Of a DNA stretch of 64,000 nucleotides, positions 43,183-51,776 are shown in pieces. Each line of letters starts with the position of its first letter. Within the stretch, counting starts at the first letter, position 1. Under the pieces are notes generated by a model that was given only the letters and a program-made list of their open reading frames with translations, was not told the origin of the DNA and ran no database searches. Position numbers and translations under genes: made by a program. Origin of the DNA: DATATV01 sp036268615 (GTDB lineage: Bacteria > Actinomycetota > Actinomycetes > Mycobacteriales > Pseudonocardiaceae); NCBI GenBank assembly GCA_036268615.1, contig DATATV010000071.1:1-64000 (forward strand), written 5' to 3'.

Positions 43183-44340
43183 TCAGGCAAGCGCTTGCCA
43201 CCACCCGTCGACAGCGGGTGGGTCGTCCACGTCGATCCGCTCCCCCGGCCGGGGCACGGCGAGCACGATGCCGCGCGCCTTGGCCTCCCGCCAGACCCGG
43301 TCCACCGGCTCGGTCCAGGCGTGAATGGCCAGGTTGAAGGTGGCCCAGTGCACCGGCACGAGCAGTTCGGCGTTGAGGTCGACATGCGCGGCGACGCCCT
43401 CCTCGGGCGTCATGTGGATGTCCGGCCAGCCGGGCCCGTAGGCGCCGATCTGGATCAGCGCGGCGTCGAACGGGCCGTAGGCCGCGCCGATCGCCGCATA
43501 GCCGGCGAAGTAGCCGGAGTCGCCGGTGTAGAAGACCTTCCTGGTCCGGCCGGCGACCACCCAGGAGGACCAGAGCGTGCCGTCCCGCTTGAACAGCCGC
43601 CCGGAGAAGTGCTGGGCCGGGGTGGCGGTCAGCCGCAGGCCGGCCACCTCGGCGCCCTCGTGCCAGTCCAGTTCGATGATCCGGTCTTCGGGCACCTGCC
43701 AGCGGCGCAGGTGCGCGCCCACGCCGAGCGGGACGAGGAAGGGCGCGGACTGGGTGCGCACGAGAGTGCGGACGGTGGCCATGTCCAGATGGTCGTAGTG
43801 GTCATGCGAGATGACCACGGCGTCGATTCGCGGCAGCGCGTCCAGCGGGATCGGATTGGGGTGCAGTCGACGCGGGCCGGCGAGCATGGAGGGCGAGGCA
43901 CGCTCACTCCACACCGGATCGAACAGCACGGTGGAGCCGTCGATCTCGACGAGCGTGGAGGCGTGCCCGTACCAGGTGAGATGCAGCCCGTCGGTGGCCG
44001 GCGCGACGGGCGCGGCGGTGACCAGCGGGACCGGGCTGGTGGGCTTGCGGCGCTGCTTGCCGAAGAGCAGTTCGCGGAACGTCTCGTTGGCGCTGCCCGG
44101 CGGCAGCGTGCTGGTGCGCCGGACGTTGCGGAACGCGCCGTCCCGGTACTGCGGTGAGTTGCGGACGCGCTCGGCCTCAGCGCCGGCCGGCCGTGACCCG
44201 AGGGCGGCCGGCACGTCCCGGACGGCCAGCGCGGCAGCGCCGACGGCGGCCAGCCCCAACGCTCCCAGTGACCTGCGCAGCAGCCGTTTTCTTCTCCCGG
44301 TGGATCTGTCCCCGGTGCTGGTATCTGTGGTGTCCCGCAT
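43183..44340 (-). CDS. Metallo-beta-lactamase-fold hydrolase, NAPE-PLD-like, exported
   Basis: A 385-residue protein. Residues 1-45 form a Tat-like leader (GRRKRLLRRSLGALGLAAVG). The catalytic part is the MBL fold of the NAPE-PLD/UlaG group: LTWYGHASTLVEIDG, ISHDHYDHLD (metal ligands), TPAQHFSGR, FYTGDSGY and VPVHWATFNLA. Bacterial relatives act on phospholipid-like phosphodiesters, and a cell-surface role is likely. ATG at 44340 has GGAGGG ten bases upstream; an earlier in-frame start would add 27 residues. Divergent from a DUF427 gene. Confidence 0.9.
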   Translation of the reverse strand: MRDTTDTSTGDRSTGRRKRLLRRSLGALGLAAVGAAALAVRDVPAALGSRPAGAEAERVRNSPQYRDGAFRNVRRTSTLPPGSANETFRELLFGKQRRKPTSPVPLVTAAPVAPATDGLHLTWYGHASTLVEIDGSTVLFDPVWSERASPSMLAGPRRLHPNPIPLDALPRIDAVVISHDHYDHLDMATVRTLVRTQSAPFLVPLGVGAHLRRWQVPEDRIIELDWHEGAEVAGLRLTATPAQHFSGRLFKRDGTLWSSWVVAGRTRKVFYTGDSGYFAGYAAIGAAYGPFDAALIQIGAYGPGWPDIHMTPEEGVAAHVDLNAELLVPVHWATFNLAIHAWTEPVDRVWREAKARGIVLAVPRPGERIDVDDPPAVDGWWQALA

Positions 44341-44435
44341 ATCGAACCTGCCCTCCGTTTCCTTCCGTCCAACGCCGTGCGGACCGGACCGGTTCCCGGG
44401 AACACAATGCGATGACGTCATGGTTGACCGTAGGT

Positions 44436-45179
44436 ATGACTGACATCACGCGCGACCGCGTTCGCGTTGAGCGGAGCGCGAAACGAGTTCGTGTTCTGTT
44501 CGGCGGCCGGATCATCGTGGACACCATCAGCCCGCTGCTGGTCTGGGAGGTCCCGTACTACCCGACCTACTACCTACCGCTGGCCGATGTCGACGCCGAC
44601 GCGCTGGTGCCGACCGGGGACACGAAGCAGACCGACAACCTGGGCGAGGCCGCGGTGCTCACCGTCCGCGTCGGTGACAAGGAGGCAGCCGGCGCCGCAC
44701 TGTCCTACTCGGACTCCCCGGTGCCGGAGCTGAAGAACACGGTGAAGCTGGACTGGGCCGCGATGGACTCGTGGTTCGAGGAGGACGAGGAGGTCTTCTT
44801 CCACGTCCGCAGCCCGTACGCCCGCATCGACATCCTGGACAGCTCCCGGACGGTGCGGATCGAGGTGGACGGGATGGTGGTGGCCGAGTCGACCCGGCCG
44901 AAGCTGCTGTTCGAGACCGGCCTGCCGACCCGGTACTACCTGCCGAAGACGGACGTGAAGCAGGAACTGCTGGAACGCAGCCAGACGGTGTCGCACTGCC
45001 CGTACAAGGGCTCGGCCGAGTACTGGTCGGTCCGCGTCGGCGACACGCTGCACGATGACCTGGTCTGGTCCTACCGGTTGCCACTGCCGGAGAGCGAGAA
45101 GGTCGCCGGGCTGATGGCGTTCTGGGACGAGAAGGTCAGCGTGTACGTGGACGGGGTGTTGCAGGGCCAGCGGTCGTAG
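44436..45179 (+). CDS. Tandem DUF427 protein
   Basis: A 247-residue protein with two DUF427 domains (about 10-105 and 115-235). Each has the family pattern of a short RxRVxxxGxxIVDT strand pair followed by YYLPxxDV, then a YKGSAxYWSVRVGD-type segment and a closing strand with the W/YDEK-V-VDG motif. The second domain is the more typical (CPYKGSAEYWSVRVGDTL); the first lacks the cysteine. DUF427 function is unknown. ATG at 44436 is the best start; one nine codons earlier exists. Divergent from the MBL gene across 95 bases. Confidence 0.88.
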   Translation: MTDITRDRVRVERSAKRVRVLFGGRIIVDTISPLLVWEVPYYPTYYLPLADVDADALVPTGDTKQTDNLGEAAVLTVRVGDKEAAGAALSYSDSPVPELKNTVKLDWAAMDSWFEEDEEVFFHVRSPYARIDILDSSRTVRIEVDGMVVAESTRPKLLFETGLPTRYYLPKTDVKQELLERSQTVSHCPYKGSAEYWSVRVGDTLHDDLVWSYRLPLPESEKVAGLMAFWDEKVSVYVDGVLQGQRS

Positions 45180-45187
45180 TTCGCTGG

Positions 45188-45454
45188 TCAGTGCTTGCTG
45201 GACCCGCTGGTGAGGAAGGTGCGCCAGTGGGCGATGGGGAAGGTGAGGTTGGGTCCGGGAGCGCTCTTGGAATCCCGGACCCCCACCCGCGCCGGCCCGA
45301 CAGCCACTTCGACGCAGTCAGTGTTGCCCGAAGTGCCACTGCTGTAGTCGCTCTTGCGCCAGGCGACCTCCACACAGTTCGTGTTGCCGGAAGTGCCACT
45401 GCTGTGGCTACTCTTCCGCCACGATGTCCACTTCCCGTGCCGCGCCGCGTCCAC
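45188..45454 (-). CDS. DUF397 protein with internal 20-residue duplication
   Basis: An 88-residue protein of the DUF397 family, usually partnered with a DUF5753 helix-turn-helix regulator; such pairs are common in streptomycetes and influence development. The defining module occurs twice in tandem: WRKSSHSSGTSGNTNCVEVA and WRKSDYSSGTSGNTDCVEVA. The second runs on into the normal VGPARVGVRDSK tail. GTG at 45454 is chosen because GGAGG lies six bases before it; it overlaps the upstream regulator gene by 47 bases in another frame. Confidence 0.85.
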   Translation of the reverse strand: MDAARHGKWTSWRKSSHSSGTSGNTNCVEVAWRKSDYSSGTSGNTDCVEVAVGPARVGVRDSKSAPGPNLTFPIAHWRTFLTSGSSKH

Positions 45455-46313
45455 GTCCCGCCTCCGTTCGGCCGTACTCATCCGCCAGGCTGGCGATCAG
45501 CGCCCTGGATTGCCCCAAGGACAATGCCACCCGGTCGATGCGTTCCAGTACCTCACGGTACACGGCGAGGTCGTGCCGTTTCTCGACAAATGCCATCGCG
45601 GTTATCAGATCCTGAGTCGCCACAGGGCCGTGATCGGCGAAGCTCATCAGCCGGAATGACGACGGCCCACCAGTCCGGCCGTACTCAGCGGCAGGTATCA
45701 CTCGGATGGAGCAGTTGTCCCAGTCGCAGGCGAACTGTAGCTTCATCAGCTGATCGTGCATCACTCCGCGATCGCCGACGATGGAGCGAAGCACACTCTC
45801 GCCAATGAAAAACGTCAGCCGAGGCGAAGTGTCGTGCTCAAGGATGAGCTGGCGGTCCATCCGACGGTCAACCCACAGTTCGATCACCTCCGCAGTTGCC
45901 ACGGCGCAGTCGGCGTAGAGAGAGCGGGCGTAGTCGCGAGATTGCAGCAAGCCCGGAACGACCGCGTTCTCGTATTCCTCGATGGTCGCGGCACTCGTCT
46001 CATGGACGATGAGCGCGATCAGCTCATCCAACAGGCCGCCATCGAAGCCAGCGACATAGTATCCGTTGTCCGGCAAGCGGAACAGCTCCACCAGCGGCAT
46101 GATGTCGTCCGACCGCAGCCCGCACAGCGTCAGGTATTGAATGAACCTGACCTCCGACATACTGCGCGCGCCGGCCTCGAATTTCGACAGACTCGGGTTG
46201 CTGGCACCGATCCCACTGGCCAGCAACGTGCCGGTGAAACCGGCCTGCTGGCGGATATCCGACAGTCGCCTACCCAGGTCCCGCGTACGGGCAGTGGAAT
46301 GTTCCTTGGTCAC
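45408..46313 (-). CDS. XRE/DUF5753 helix-turn-helix regulator
   Basis: A 301-residue regulator. The N-terminal HTH (about 8-65) reads RTRDLGRRLSDIRQQAGFTG followed by GIGASNPSLSKFEAGARS; the remainder is DUF5753, with YENAVVPGLLQSRDYARSLY, VDRRMDRQLILEHDTSPRL and GGPSSFRLMSFADHGPVA. Its partner DUF397 gene overlaps the 3' end. GTG at 46313 has GGGGG eight bases upstream; a frame with ATG 13 codons earlier is the alternative. It probably autoregulates from the gap before the flavin-reductase gene. Confidence 0.9.
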   Translation of the reverse strand: MTKEHSTARTRDLGRRLSDIRQQAGFTGTLLASGIGASNPSLSKFEAGARSMSEVRFIQYLTLCGLRSDDIMPLVELFRLPDNGYYVAGFDGGLLDELIALIVHETSAATIEEYENAVVPGLLQSRDYARSLYADCAVATAEVIELWVDRRMDRQLILEHDTSPRLTFFIGESVLRSIVGDRGVMHDQLMKLQFACDWDNCSIRVIPAAEYGRTGGPSSFRLMSFADHGPVATQDLITAMAFVEKRHDLAVYREVLERIDRVALSLGQSRALIASLADEYGRTEAGRGRGAAREVDIVAEE

Positions 46314-46513
46314 AGCGCTAACCCCCTGACGATCCGGCATTGGCGCAAACATACGTCAACCGCCCGAAAACGAGACCGGATTCCACCCGCGACCACCCGA
46401 AGGTTCCACAATCCCAAGACTATTACTAACGTGGCAACAGGAGCGAAGCTCTGGTCCACCCGATCGTGGACACTTCGGTCCGCGCCGACACATCCGACTC
46501 ATACGGTGAACCC

Positions 46514-47137
46514 ATGGACACCACGACGCGTACCGAGCACGTGAGCATCACGCCGAGCATCCTCTACTTCGGGACGCCGGTGGTGCTGTTGTCCACCGAG
46601 AACGAGGACGGGTCGACAAATCTGGCGCCGATGTCCTCAGCCTGGGCGCTGGGTCAGACGGTGGTGCTGGGTGTCCTCGCGAACGGACAGACCGCGCACA
46701 ACCTCACCGCCCGGCCCGAACTGGTGATCAACGTGCCGAGTCCGGACCTGTGGCAGGCGGTCGAGCGGTTGGCACCGCTGACCGGGCGTGACCCGGTGCC
46801 GGCCGAGAAGGAGAGCAAGTTCCGCTTCGAGGCGGACAAGTTCGGTGCCGCCGGGCTGCACCGGCTCGAATCGCAGACCGTTTCGCCGCCGCGGATCGCC
46901 GAGTGTCCAATCCAGTTGGAGGCGCGCGCTGCCGAGGTCCGACTGGACGTCACCGGCCGGTTTGTCATCGCCCAGGCCGCGGTCCAGAAGGTGCACGCGA
47001 ACCAGCGCATCGTCGTGCCGGGCACCAACCACGTCGACCCGGGCGAGTGGAGCCCGCTGGTCTACAACTTCCGACACTACTTCGGCCTGGCCGACGAACT
47101 CGGCCACAGCTTCCGGTCGGAAACGCCGACCCGCTAG
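46514..47137 (+). CDS. Flavin reductase-like (split-barrel FMN) protein
   Basis: A 207-residue FMN-binding split-barrel protein. VVLLSTENEDGSTNLAPMSSA, LGVLANGQTAHNLTARPELV and LEARAAEVRLDV match the flavin reductase/flavoredoxin fold. It may supply reduced flavin or reduce a small molecule; substrate unknown. ATG at 46514 is preferred over a frame opening 16 codons earlier. Its stop overlaps the convergent response-regulator gene by four bases. Confidence 0.87.
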   Translation: MDTTTRTEHVSITPSILYFGTPVVLLSTENEDGSTNLAPMSSAWALGQTVVLGVLANGQTAHNLTARPELVINVPSPDLWQAVERLAPLTGRDPVPAEKESKFRFEADKFGAAGLHRLESQTVSPPRIAECPIQLEARAAEVRLDVTGRFVIAQAAVQKVHANQRIVVPGTNHVDPGEWSPLVYNFRHYFGLADELGHSFRSETPTR

Positions 47138-47805
47138 CGGGCCTGCACAATGCCGGTCTGATAGGCGAAAACGACCGCCTGAACCCGGTCGCGGAGGTCC
47201 AGTTTGTTCAACACCCGGCCCACGTGCGTCTTGACCGTCGCCTCGGCGACCGACAGCTGCTCGGCGATCTCCGCGTTGGACAGGCCGTTGGCCAGCTTGG
47301 TGAGCACCTCCAGCTCGCGCTCGGTCAGCCGGGCCAGCCGCTTGTCACCGTCCGAACTGGACAGACCGCCGGGGTCCGGGAGTCGATGGGCCATCGCGTC
47401 CAGCAACCGGCGGGTGACGCTCGGCGCGACCACCGCGTCGCCGCTGGCCACCGCCCGGATCGCGGACAGCAGGTCCTCCGGCGGCACGTTCTTGAGCAGG
47501 AAACCGCTCGCGCCGACCCGCAGCGCGGCGAACGCGTACTCGTCCAGGTCGAACGTGGTCAGGATGAGTACCCGGGACCGGCCGTGCGCGCGGACGATGC
47601 TCTTGGTCGCCTCGATGCCGTCCATCCCGGGCATCCGCACGTCCATCACGACCACGTCCGGGTCCAGTTCGGCGGTGAGCCGGACGGCGGTGGCGCCCTC
47701 ACCGGCTTCGCCGACCACCTGAAGATCGTCCTGGGATTCCAGTACCAACCGGAAACCGAGCCGTAGCAACGGTTCGTCGTCGACGAGCAGGATGCTGACG
47801 GTCAT
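47134..47805 (-). CDS. NarL/LuxR-family response regulator
   Basis: A 223-residue two-component regulator: receiver domain 1-120 with the acidic pocket LLVDDEP, phosphoacceptor Asp in DVVVMDVRMPGMDG, Thr in ILTTFDL and Lys in FLLKNVPP; C-terminal LuxR HTH with RLARLTERELEVLTKLANGL and SVAEATVKTHVGRVLNKLDL. It is overlapped by the sensor kinase gene (ATGA) and forms with it and the ABC exporter a single leftward unit; the exporter is the probable target. Confidence 0.95.
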   Translation of the reverse strand: MTVSILLVDDEPLLRLGFRLVLESQDDLQVVGEAGEGATAVRLTAELDPDVVVMDVRMPGMDGIEATKSIVRAHGRSRVLILTTFDLDEYAFAALRVGASGFLLKNVPPEDLLSAIRAVASGDAVVAPSVTRRLLDAMAHRLPDPGGLSSSDGDKRLARLTERELEVLTKLANGLSNAEIAEQLSVAEATVKTHVGRVLNKLDLRDRVQAVVFAYQTGIVQAR

Positions 47806-49130
47806 GGCGCCGGCCGCACGGAAGTAGCCACGGCGGCCGGGTCGGCCATCGAGCCGGGGCTGAGCACCGCGCGGACCTGCCAGCCGCGCACCGGTCGCGG
47901 CCCGGCGTCCACCCAGCCGCCGAACACCGCCGCCCGCTCGCGCATACCGCTCACCCCGTGGCCGCCCAGTTCGGCCTCCCGGGCCGGCGGCGTGTCCTGG
48001 CCGTCGTCGGACACGGTGAGAATCAGCGCGGGTTCGGCGTAGTTCAACGTGATCCTTGCCTCGGTCGGGTCCTTCGCGTGCTTGAGGATATTCGTCAACG
48101 CCTCCTGGACCACTCGATACGCGGCAAGTTGCGCTGTCGGCGGAACCGGGAAACGCTGGCCGATCAGGGTCAGCGAAGTCGGCAGCCCGGCGCCGCGCAC
48201 CTGGGCGACCAGGTCGTCGATCTGGTCGATGCCCGGTTGCGGCGCCCGCGGACCGTTCTCGGGTGTGTCCGTGGTGTCCAGTGGGCCGCCGGCGCGCAGC
48301 ACGCCGAGCAGGCGGTGCATCTCGGTCAGCGCCTGCCGACCGGTGGCGGACACCTGTTTGGCCGCGGCCTCCGCGCCCTCGGCGTTGTTCTGCGCGGCGA
48401 ACGCGGCGCCGTCGGCGAGCGCGATCATCACCGACAGGTTGTGCGCGACGATGTCGTGCATCTCCCGGGCGATCCGGGCGCGCTCGCCGGCCGCCGCGAG
48501 CTGTGCCTGATGGTCGCGTTCACGTTCGGCCCGCACGGCCCGGTCCTCCAGCGACGCCAGGTACGCCCGCCGGGTACGGATGTTCACGCCGAGCACGAAC
48601 GCGGCGGTGGCCATCCCGGTCAGGAAGACGATGCCGGTCAGAATCCCGGCCGGCTGGCTCCAGCGGATCATCGCCAGGACGACGCCGAGTTCCAACAGCC
48701 CGGCCGCGGCCAGCGCATACCCCCGTTCGCGCAACGCGGCCACCGTGTAGAGCCCGACCAGCAGGGCCGCGTCGGAGAACAACGCGATCCCGATGGTCCA
48801 CTGCACCCCCGCCGCCAGGCACATCACGCCGAACACCTGGAGCGGATACCGGCGCCGCCAGATCAGCGGCATCACCAGCAGCACGTCCAGCACGGCGGCC
48901 AGCCACGCCGAACGGTGATCGCCGATCAACGCCCCGTGTCGGGGCCCGAGCAAGCCCGCGACCAGCGCGAAGATCACCACCGTGAACACCGCGTCGGCCA
49001 GCATCGGATGCTCGTCGGCCCACCGCCGCAGCCACGCGACGCCCGGCCAGCCCGACGCCGCCCGGCCAGGGCGAGCGAACTCACCCGGCCGGACGGCGCT
49101 CCCCTGTTCCCCCGCGGGTTGGACTGTCAC
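47802..49130 (-). CDS. Sensor histidine kinase (HisKA_3)
   Basis: A 442-residue membrane sensor with about five or six transmembrane helices between residues 40 and 185, a short coiled-coil (RAVRAERERDHQAQLAAAGE), then the phosphorylation helix ERARIAREMHDIVAHNLSVM with its His, and a HATPase domain (QEALTNILKHAK, LTVSDDGQ, GGHGVSGMRERAAVFGG). There is no large sensory loop, so it may sense the membrane or the exporter, as in antibiotic-detecting actinobacterial systems. GTG start; 22 bases follow the ABC permease. Confidence 0.94.
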   Translation of the reverse strand: MTVQPAGEQGSAVRPGEFARPGRAASGWPGVAWLRRWADEHPMLADAVFTVVIFALVAGLLGPRHGALIGDHRSAWLAAVLDVLLVMPLIWRRRYPLQVFGVMCLAAGVQWTIGIALFSDAALLVGLYTVAALRERGYALAAAGLLELGVVLAMIRWSQPAGILTGIVFLTGMATAAFVLGVNIRTRRAYLASLEDRAVRAERERDHQAQLAAAGERARIAREMHDIVAHNLSVMIALADGAAFAAQNNAEGAEAAAKQVSATGRQALTEMHRLLGVLRAGGPLDTTDTPENGPRAPQPGIDQIDDLVAQVRGAGLPTSLTLIGQRFPVPPTAQLAAYRVVQEALTNILKHAKDPTEARITLNYAEPALILTVSDDGQDTPPAREAELGGHGVSGMRERAAVFGGWVDAGPRPVRGWQVRAVLSPGSMADPAAVATSVRPAP

Positions 49131-49152
49131 CGAGCCATCATCCCTCGCCTGC

Positions 49153-50019
49153 TCAGGCGTCCCGTCGCTTGAGCAGGACGACCGCCGCCACGATGCCGGC
49201 GACCAGGTAGGCGCAGAACACGCCGAAGCCCGCCCACGGGGCGAGTTCGTCGGGGGCGCGCACGATCGAGAACACCGCTTCGCCCGCGTTGTTGGGCAGG
49301 TACTTCGAGATGTTCTGCTGCCAGTCGGTCGGCAGCGCCTCGGCCAGCGCGGGCAGGATCAGCAGCAGCCCGAACAGGGTCGCGATGGCCCCCGCGGTGT
49401 GCCGGACCACCCAGCCCAGCGCGACGCCGAGCAGGCCAACGACGGTCAGGTACAGGCCGGTGCCGATCACCGCGCGCAGCACGCCCGGCGCGGACAGCGT
49501 GGTCTCCAGGTGTTGCGAACTCAGGATCGCCTGGCCGGCGAAGAACGCGATGAACGCGCTGACCGTGGTGACCACGAAGGTGACCAGGGCGAACACGATC
49601 GCCTTGGCCCAGAGCACCGGCAGCCGGTGCGGTGCGGCGGACAGGCTGGAGCGGATCATCCCGGTGGAGTACTCACCGGTGACCACGAGCACACCGAGCA
49701 CGCCGACGATCAGCTGAACCAGGAAGAAGCCGCGCAGGCTGACCGAGGTCGGGTCGAAGTTGGCCCGTTCGGCCGGCCGGAAGTCCGACCAGCGGGCGGC
49801 GGTCACGGCGGCGAACAGGCAGCCGAAGCCGATCATGCAGACGACCGCGGCGATCAGGCTGTAGTAGGAGGAGCGCAGCGAGCGGAACTTGAGCCACTCC
49901 GACTTGATCACCCGCAGCTGGGTGACCTTCAGGTCGGCCGGCACCCCGCCGCGGATCGCCGAGTTGGACCCGTGTGCCGGGGCCTTCGGCGTCGGTTCGA
50001 TCGTCGTCGAGCTGGTCAT
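49153..50019 (-). CDS. ABC-2 type permease
   Basis: A 288-residue membrane subunit with six transmembrane helices; the N-terminal VTQLRVIKSEWLKFRSLRSS is the typical amphipathic entry of ABC-2 exporters, and GEYSTGMIRSSLSAAPHRLP is a family hallmark. ATG at 50019 overlaps the ATPase stop (ATGA). With the ATPase it forms an exporter for an unknown lipid, peptide or drug. Confidence 0.93.
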   Translation of the reverse strand: MTSSTTIEPTPKAPAHGSNSAIRGGVPADLKVTQLRVIKSEWLKFRSLRSSYYSLIAAVVCMIGFGCLFAAVTAARWSDFRPAERANFDPTSVSLRGFFLVQLIVGVLGVLVVTGEYSTGMIRSSLSAAPHRLPVLWAKAIVFALVTFVVTTVSAFIAFFAGQAILSSQHLETTLSAPGVLRAVIGTGLYLTVVGLLGVALGWVVRHTAGAIATLFGLLLILPALAEALPTDWQQNISKYLPNNAGEAVFSIVRAPDELAPWAGFGVFCAYLVAGIVAAVVLLKRRDA

Positions 50020-50969
50020 GACGCCTTCCTCTCCTGGCCGGCGGCGACCAGTTCGGCCTGGGCCGCGCCGTCGGCGCGGTACTCGACGGAATCCTGGGTC
50101 AGCTCCATGAACGCCTCCTCCAGCGATGCCTGCACCGGGGTCAGCTCCTCCAGCGCGATCGAGTGCGCACACGCGATCTTGCCGATCTCCGCACCGTTGA
50201 GGCCGGACACCTGGAGCAGGCCGGGTTCGACGCTGGTCACGCTGACCTCCGGGCCGACCAGCAGCCCGCGCAGTTCGGTGGCCTGCTGGCTGCGTACCTG
50301 GACGACGTTGCGGGACGCGCCGTCGATGAACTCGCGCACCGAGGTGTCGGCGATGAGCTTGCCGCGGCCGATCACGATCAGGTGCTCGGCGGTCAGCGCC
50401 ATCTCGCTCATCAGGTGCGAGGACACGAAGATCGTGCAGCCGTCGGCGGCCAGGCCGCGCATCAGGTTACGAATCCACAGGATGCCCTCGGGGTCCAGCC
50501 CGTTGACCGGCTCGTCGAGCACCAGTGTGGACGGATCGCCGAGCAGTGCGGCGGCGATGCCCAACCGCTGGCCCATGCCCAGCGAGAAGCCACCGACCCG
50601 GCGACGGGCCACGTCCTGCAGACCGACGAGGTCGATCACCTCGTCCACCCGGTGGCGCGGGATGCCGGTGGTGAGCGCCTGGGCGAGCAGGTGGTTGTAG
50701 GCCGAGCGGCCGGTGTGCACGGCGCGTGCCTCCAGCAGCGCGCCCACCTCGTGTAATGGCGCGGCGTGGTCGGCGTAGGGCTTGCCATTGACGGTGACCG
50801 AGCCGGACGTGGGCGCGTCCAGGCCGAGGATCATCCGCATCGTGGTGGACTTACCGGCCCCGTTCGGGCCGAGAAACCCTGTGACCACACCGGGTTTCAC
50901 CGTGAAGGTGAGATCGTCGACGGCGACCTTGTCGCCGTAGCGTTTTGTCAGAGCACGTGCTTCGATCAT
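50016..50969 (-). CDS. ABC transporter ATP-binding protein
   Basis: A 317-residue ATPase of the drug/lantibiotic exporter group (BcrA/DrrA-like). Walker A GFLGPNGAGKSTTMRMIL, signature FSLGMGQRLGIAAALLG, Walker B TLVLDEPVNGLDPEG and the switch His in FVSSHLMSEM are intact; residues 230-317 form the accessory C-terminal domain. First gene of ATPase-permease-kinase-regulator. GAGGGGG precedes the ATG. Confidence 0.94.
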   Translation of the reverse strand: MIEARALTKRYGDKVAVDDLTFTVKPGVVTGFLGPNGAGKSTTMRMILGLDAPTSGSVTVNGKPYADHAAPLHEVGALLEARAVHTGRSAYNHLLAQALTTGIPRHRVDEVIDLVGLQDVARRRVGGFSLGMGQRLGIAAALLGDPSTLVLDEPVNGLDPEGILWIRNLMRGLAADGCTIFVSSHLMSEMALTAEHLIVIGRGKLIADTSVREFIDGASRNVVQVRSQQATELRGLLVGPEVSVTSVEPGLLQVSGLNGAEIGKIACAHSIALEELTPVQASLEEAFMELTQDSVEYRADGAAQAELVAAGQERKAS

Positions 50970-51117
50970 TCTGGGCCCCCTCGTTCGTACAGCAGCGTCG
51001 ATACTCAGAACGCTATGTCGGAACGGGCGGGAAAACGACAGCCCACGGGATGATCTCCACGGGCACCCGGCAGCGACCTCCGGCGCAGGATGTACACCGG
51101 AGGTCGTACACCCGGGG

Positions 51118-51588
51118 TCAACTCCCGGCTGACCCCGCCGCCGCCTTGCGCAGTACGGCGAGTGCCTGGTCGGCGTGGGAGTCCATCCGGAACTCGCTGC
51201 GCACCACGCCGACCAGCCGTCGGTCGGTGCCGATCACGAAGGTGTGCCGCTTGACCGGGATCGGCCCGAACCGGCGCTTCACACCGAACTGGGCGGCGAC
51301 CACGCCGTCGGCGTCGGAGAGCAGCGGGTAGTCGAAGGAGTTGACTTCGGCGAACTCGTGCTGCTTGGCGACCGGGTCGGCGCTGATGCCCACCCGCTGC
51401 GCGCCCACCTCGGCGAATTCGGCGGCCAGGTCGCGGAAGTGGCAGCTCTCCGCGGTGCAGCCGCCGGACATCGCAGCCGGGTAGAAGAACAGCACGACCG
51501 GACCGCCGCCGAGCAGATCGGACAGAGTGCGGGGCTTGTCGTCCTGGTCGGGCAGGGTGAAATCGGCGACGAGGTCTCCGGGCTTCAT
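51118..51588 (-). CDS. Peroxiredoxin (PrxQ/BCP type)
   Basis: A 156-residue thiol peroxidase reducing hydrogen peroxide and organic peroxides. The active-site loop reads FFYPAAMSGGCTAESCHFRD, with peroxidatic Cys44 and resolving Cys49 four residues on, as in the alpha-2 type of PrxQ; the usual TPGCT proline is replaced (SGGCT). AAGGAG lies five bases before ATG. Single-gene unit. Confidence 0.93.
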   Translation of the reverse strand: MKPGDLVADFTLPDQDDKPRTLSDLLGGGPVVLFFYPAAMSGGCTAESCHFRDLAAEFAEVGAQRVGISADPVAKQHEFAEVNSFDYPLLSDADGVVAAQFGVKRRFGPIPVKRHTFVIGTDRRLVGVVRSEFRMDSHADQALAVLRKAAAGSAGS

Positions 51589-51650
51589 CGGGCTCCTTCG
51601 GTCCGTGGCAGAGCTGGGTTCGACACGAGGGGTTCGAAGCTCCGGACGGT

Positions 51651-51670
51651 ATTTCTTGGTATTTCTTGGT
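51651..51670. repeat. Exact 10-bp direct repeat
   Basis: ATTTCTTGGT occurs twice head to tail in the AT-richer gap upstream of the peroxiredoxin gene. It may be part of an operator; no more can be said. Confidence 0.5.
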
Positions 51671-51723
51671 TCGCCGCCCCACCACGGTAATCGACGTCGG
51701 CCGGAGCATGACCGGCACGCCGA

Positions 51724-51757
51724 ACGGGGCGCGCACCTGGTGAGGTGCGCGCCCCGT
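51724..51757 (-). terminator. Strong hairpin terminator
   Basis: A perfect 15-bp GC-rich stem (ACGGGGCGCGCACCT and complement) with a four-base loop follows the crystallin-like lipoprotein gene by 19 bases. Confidence 0.88.
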
Positions 51758-51776
51758 GGAGTGGAACTGGATTCGG

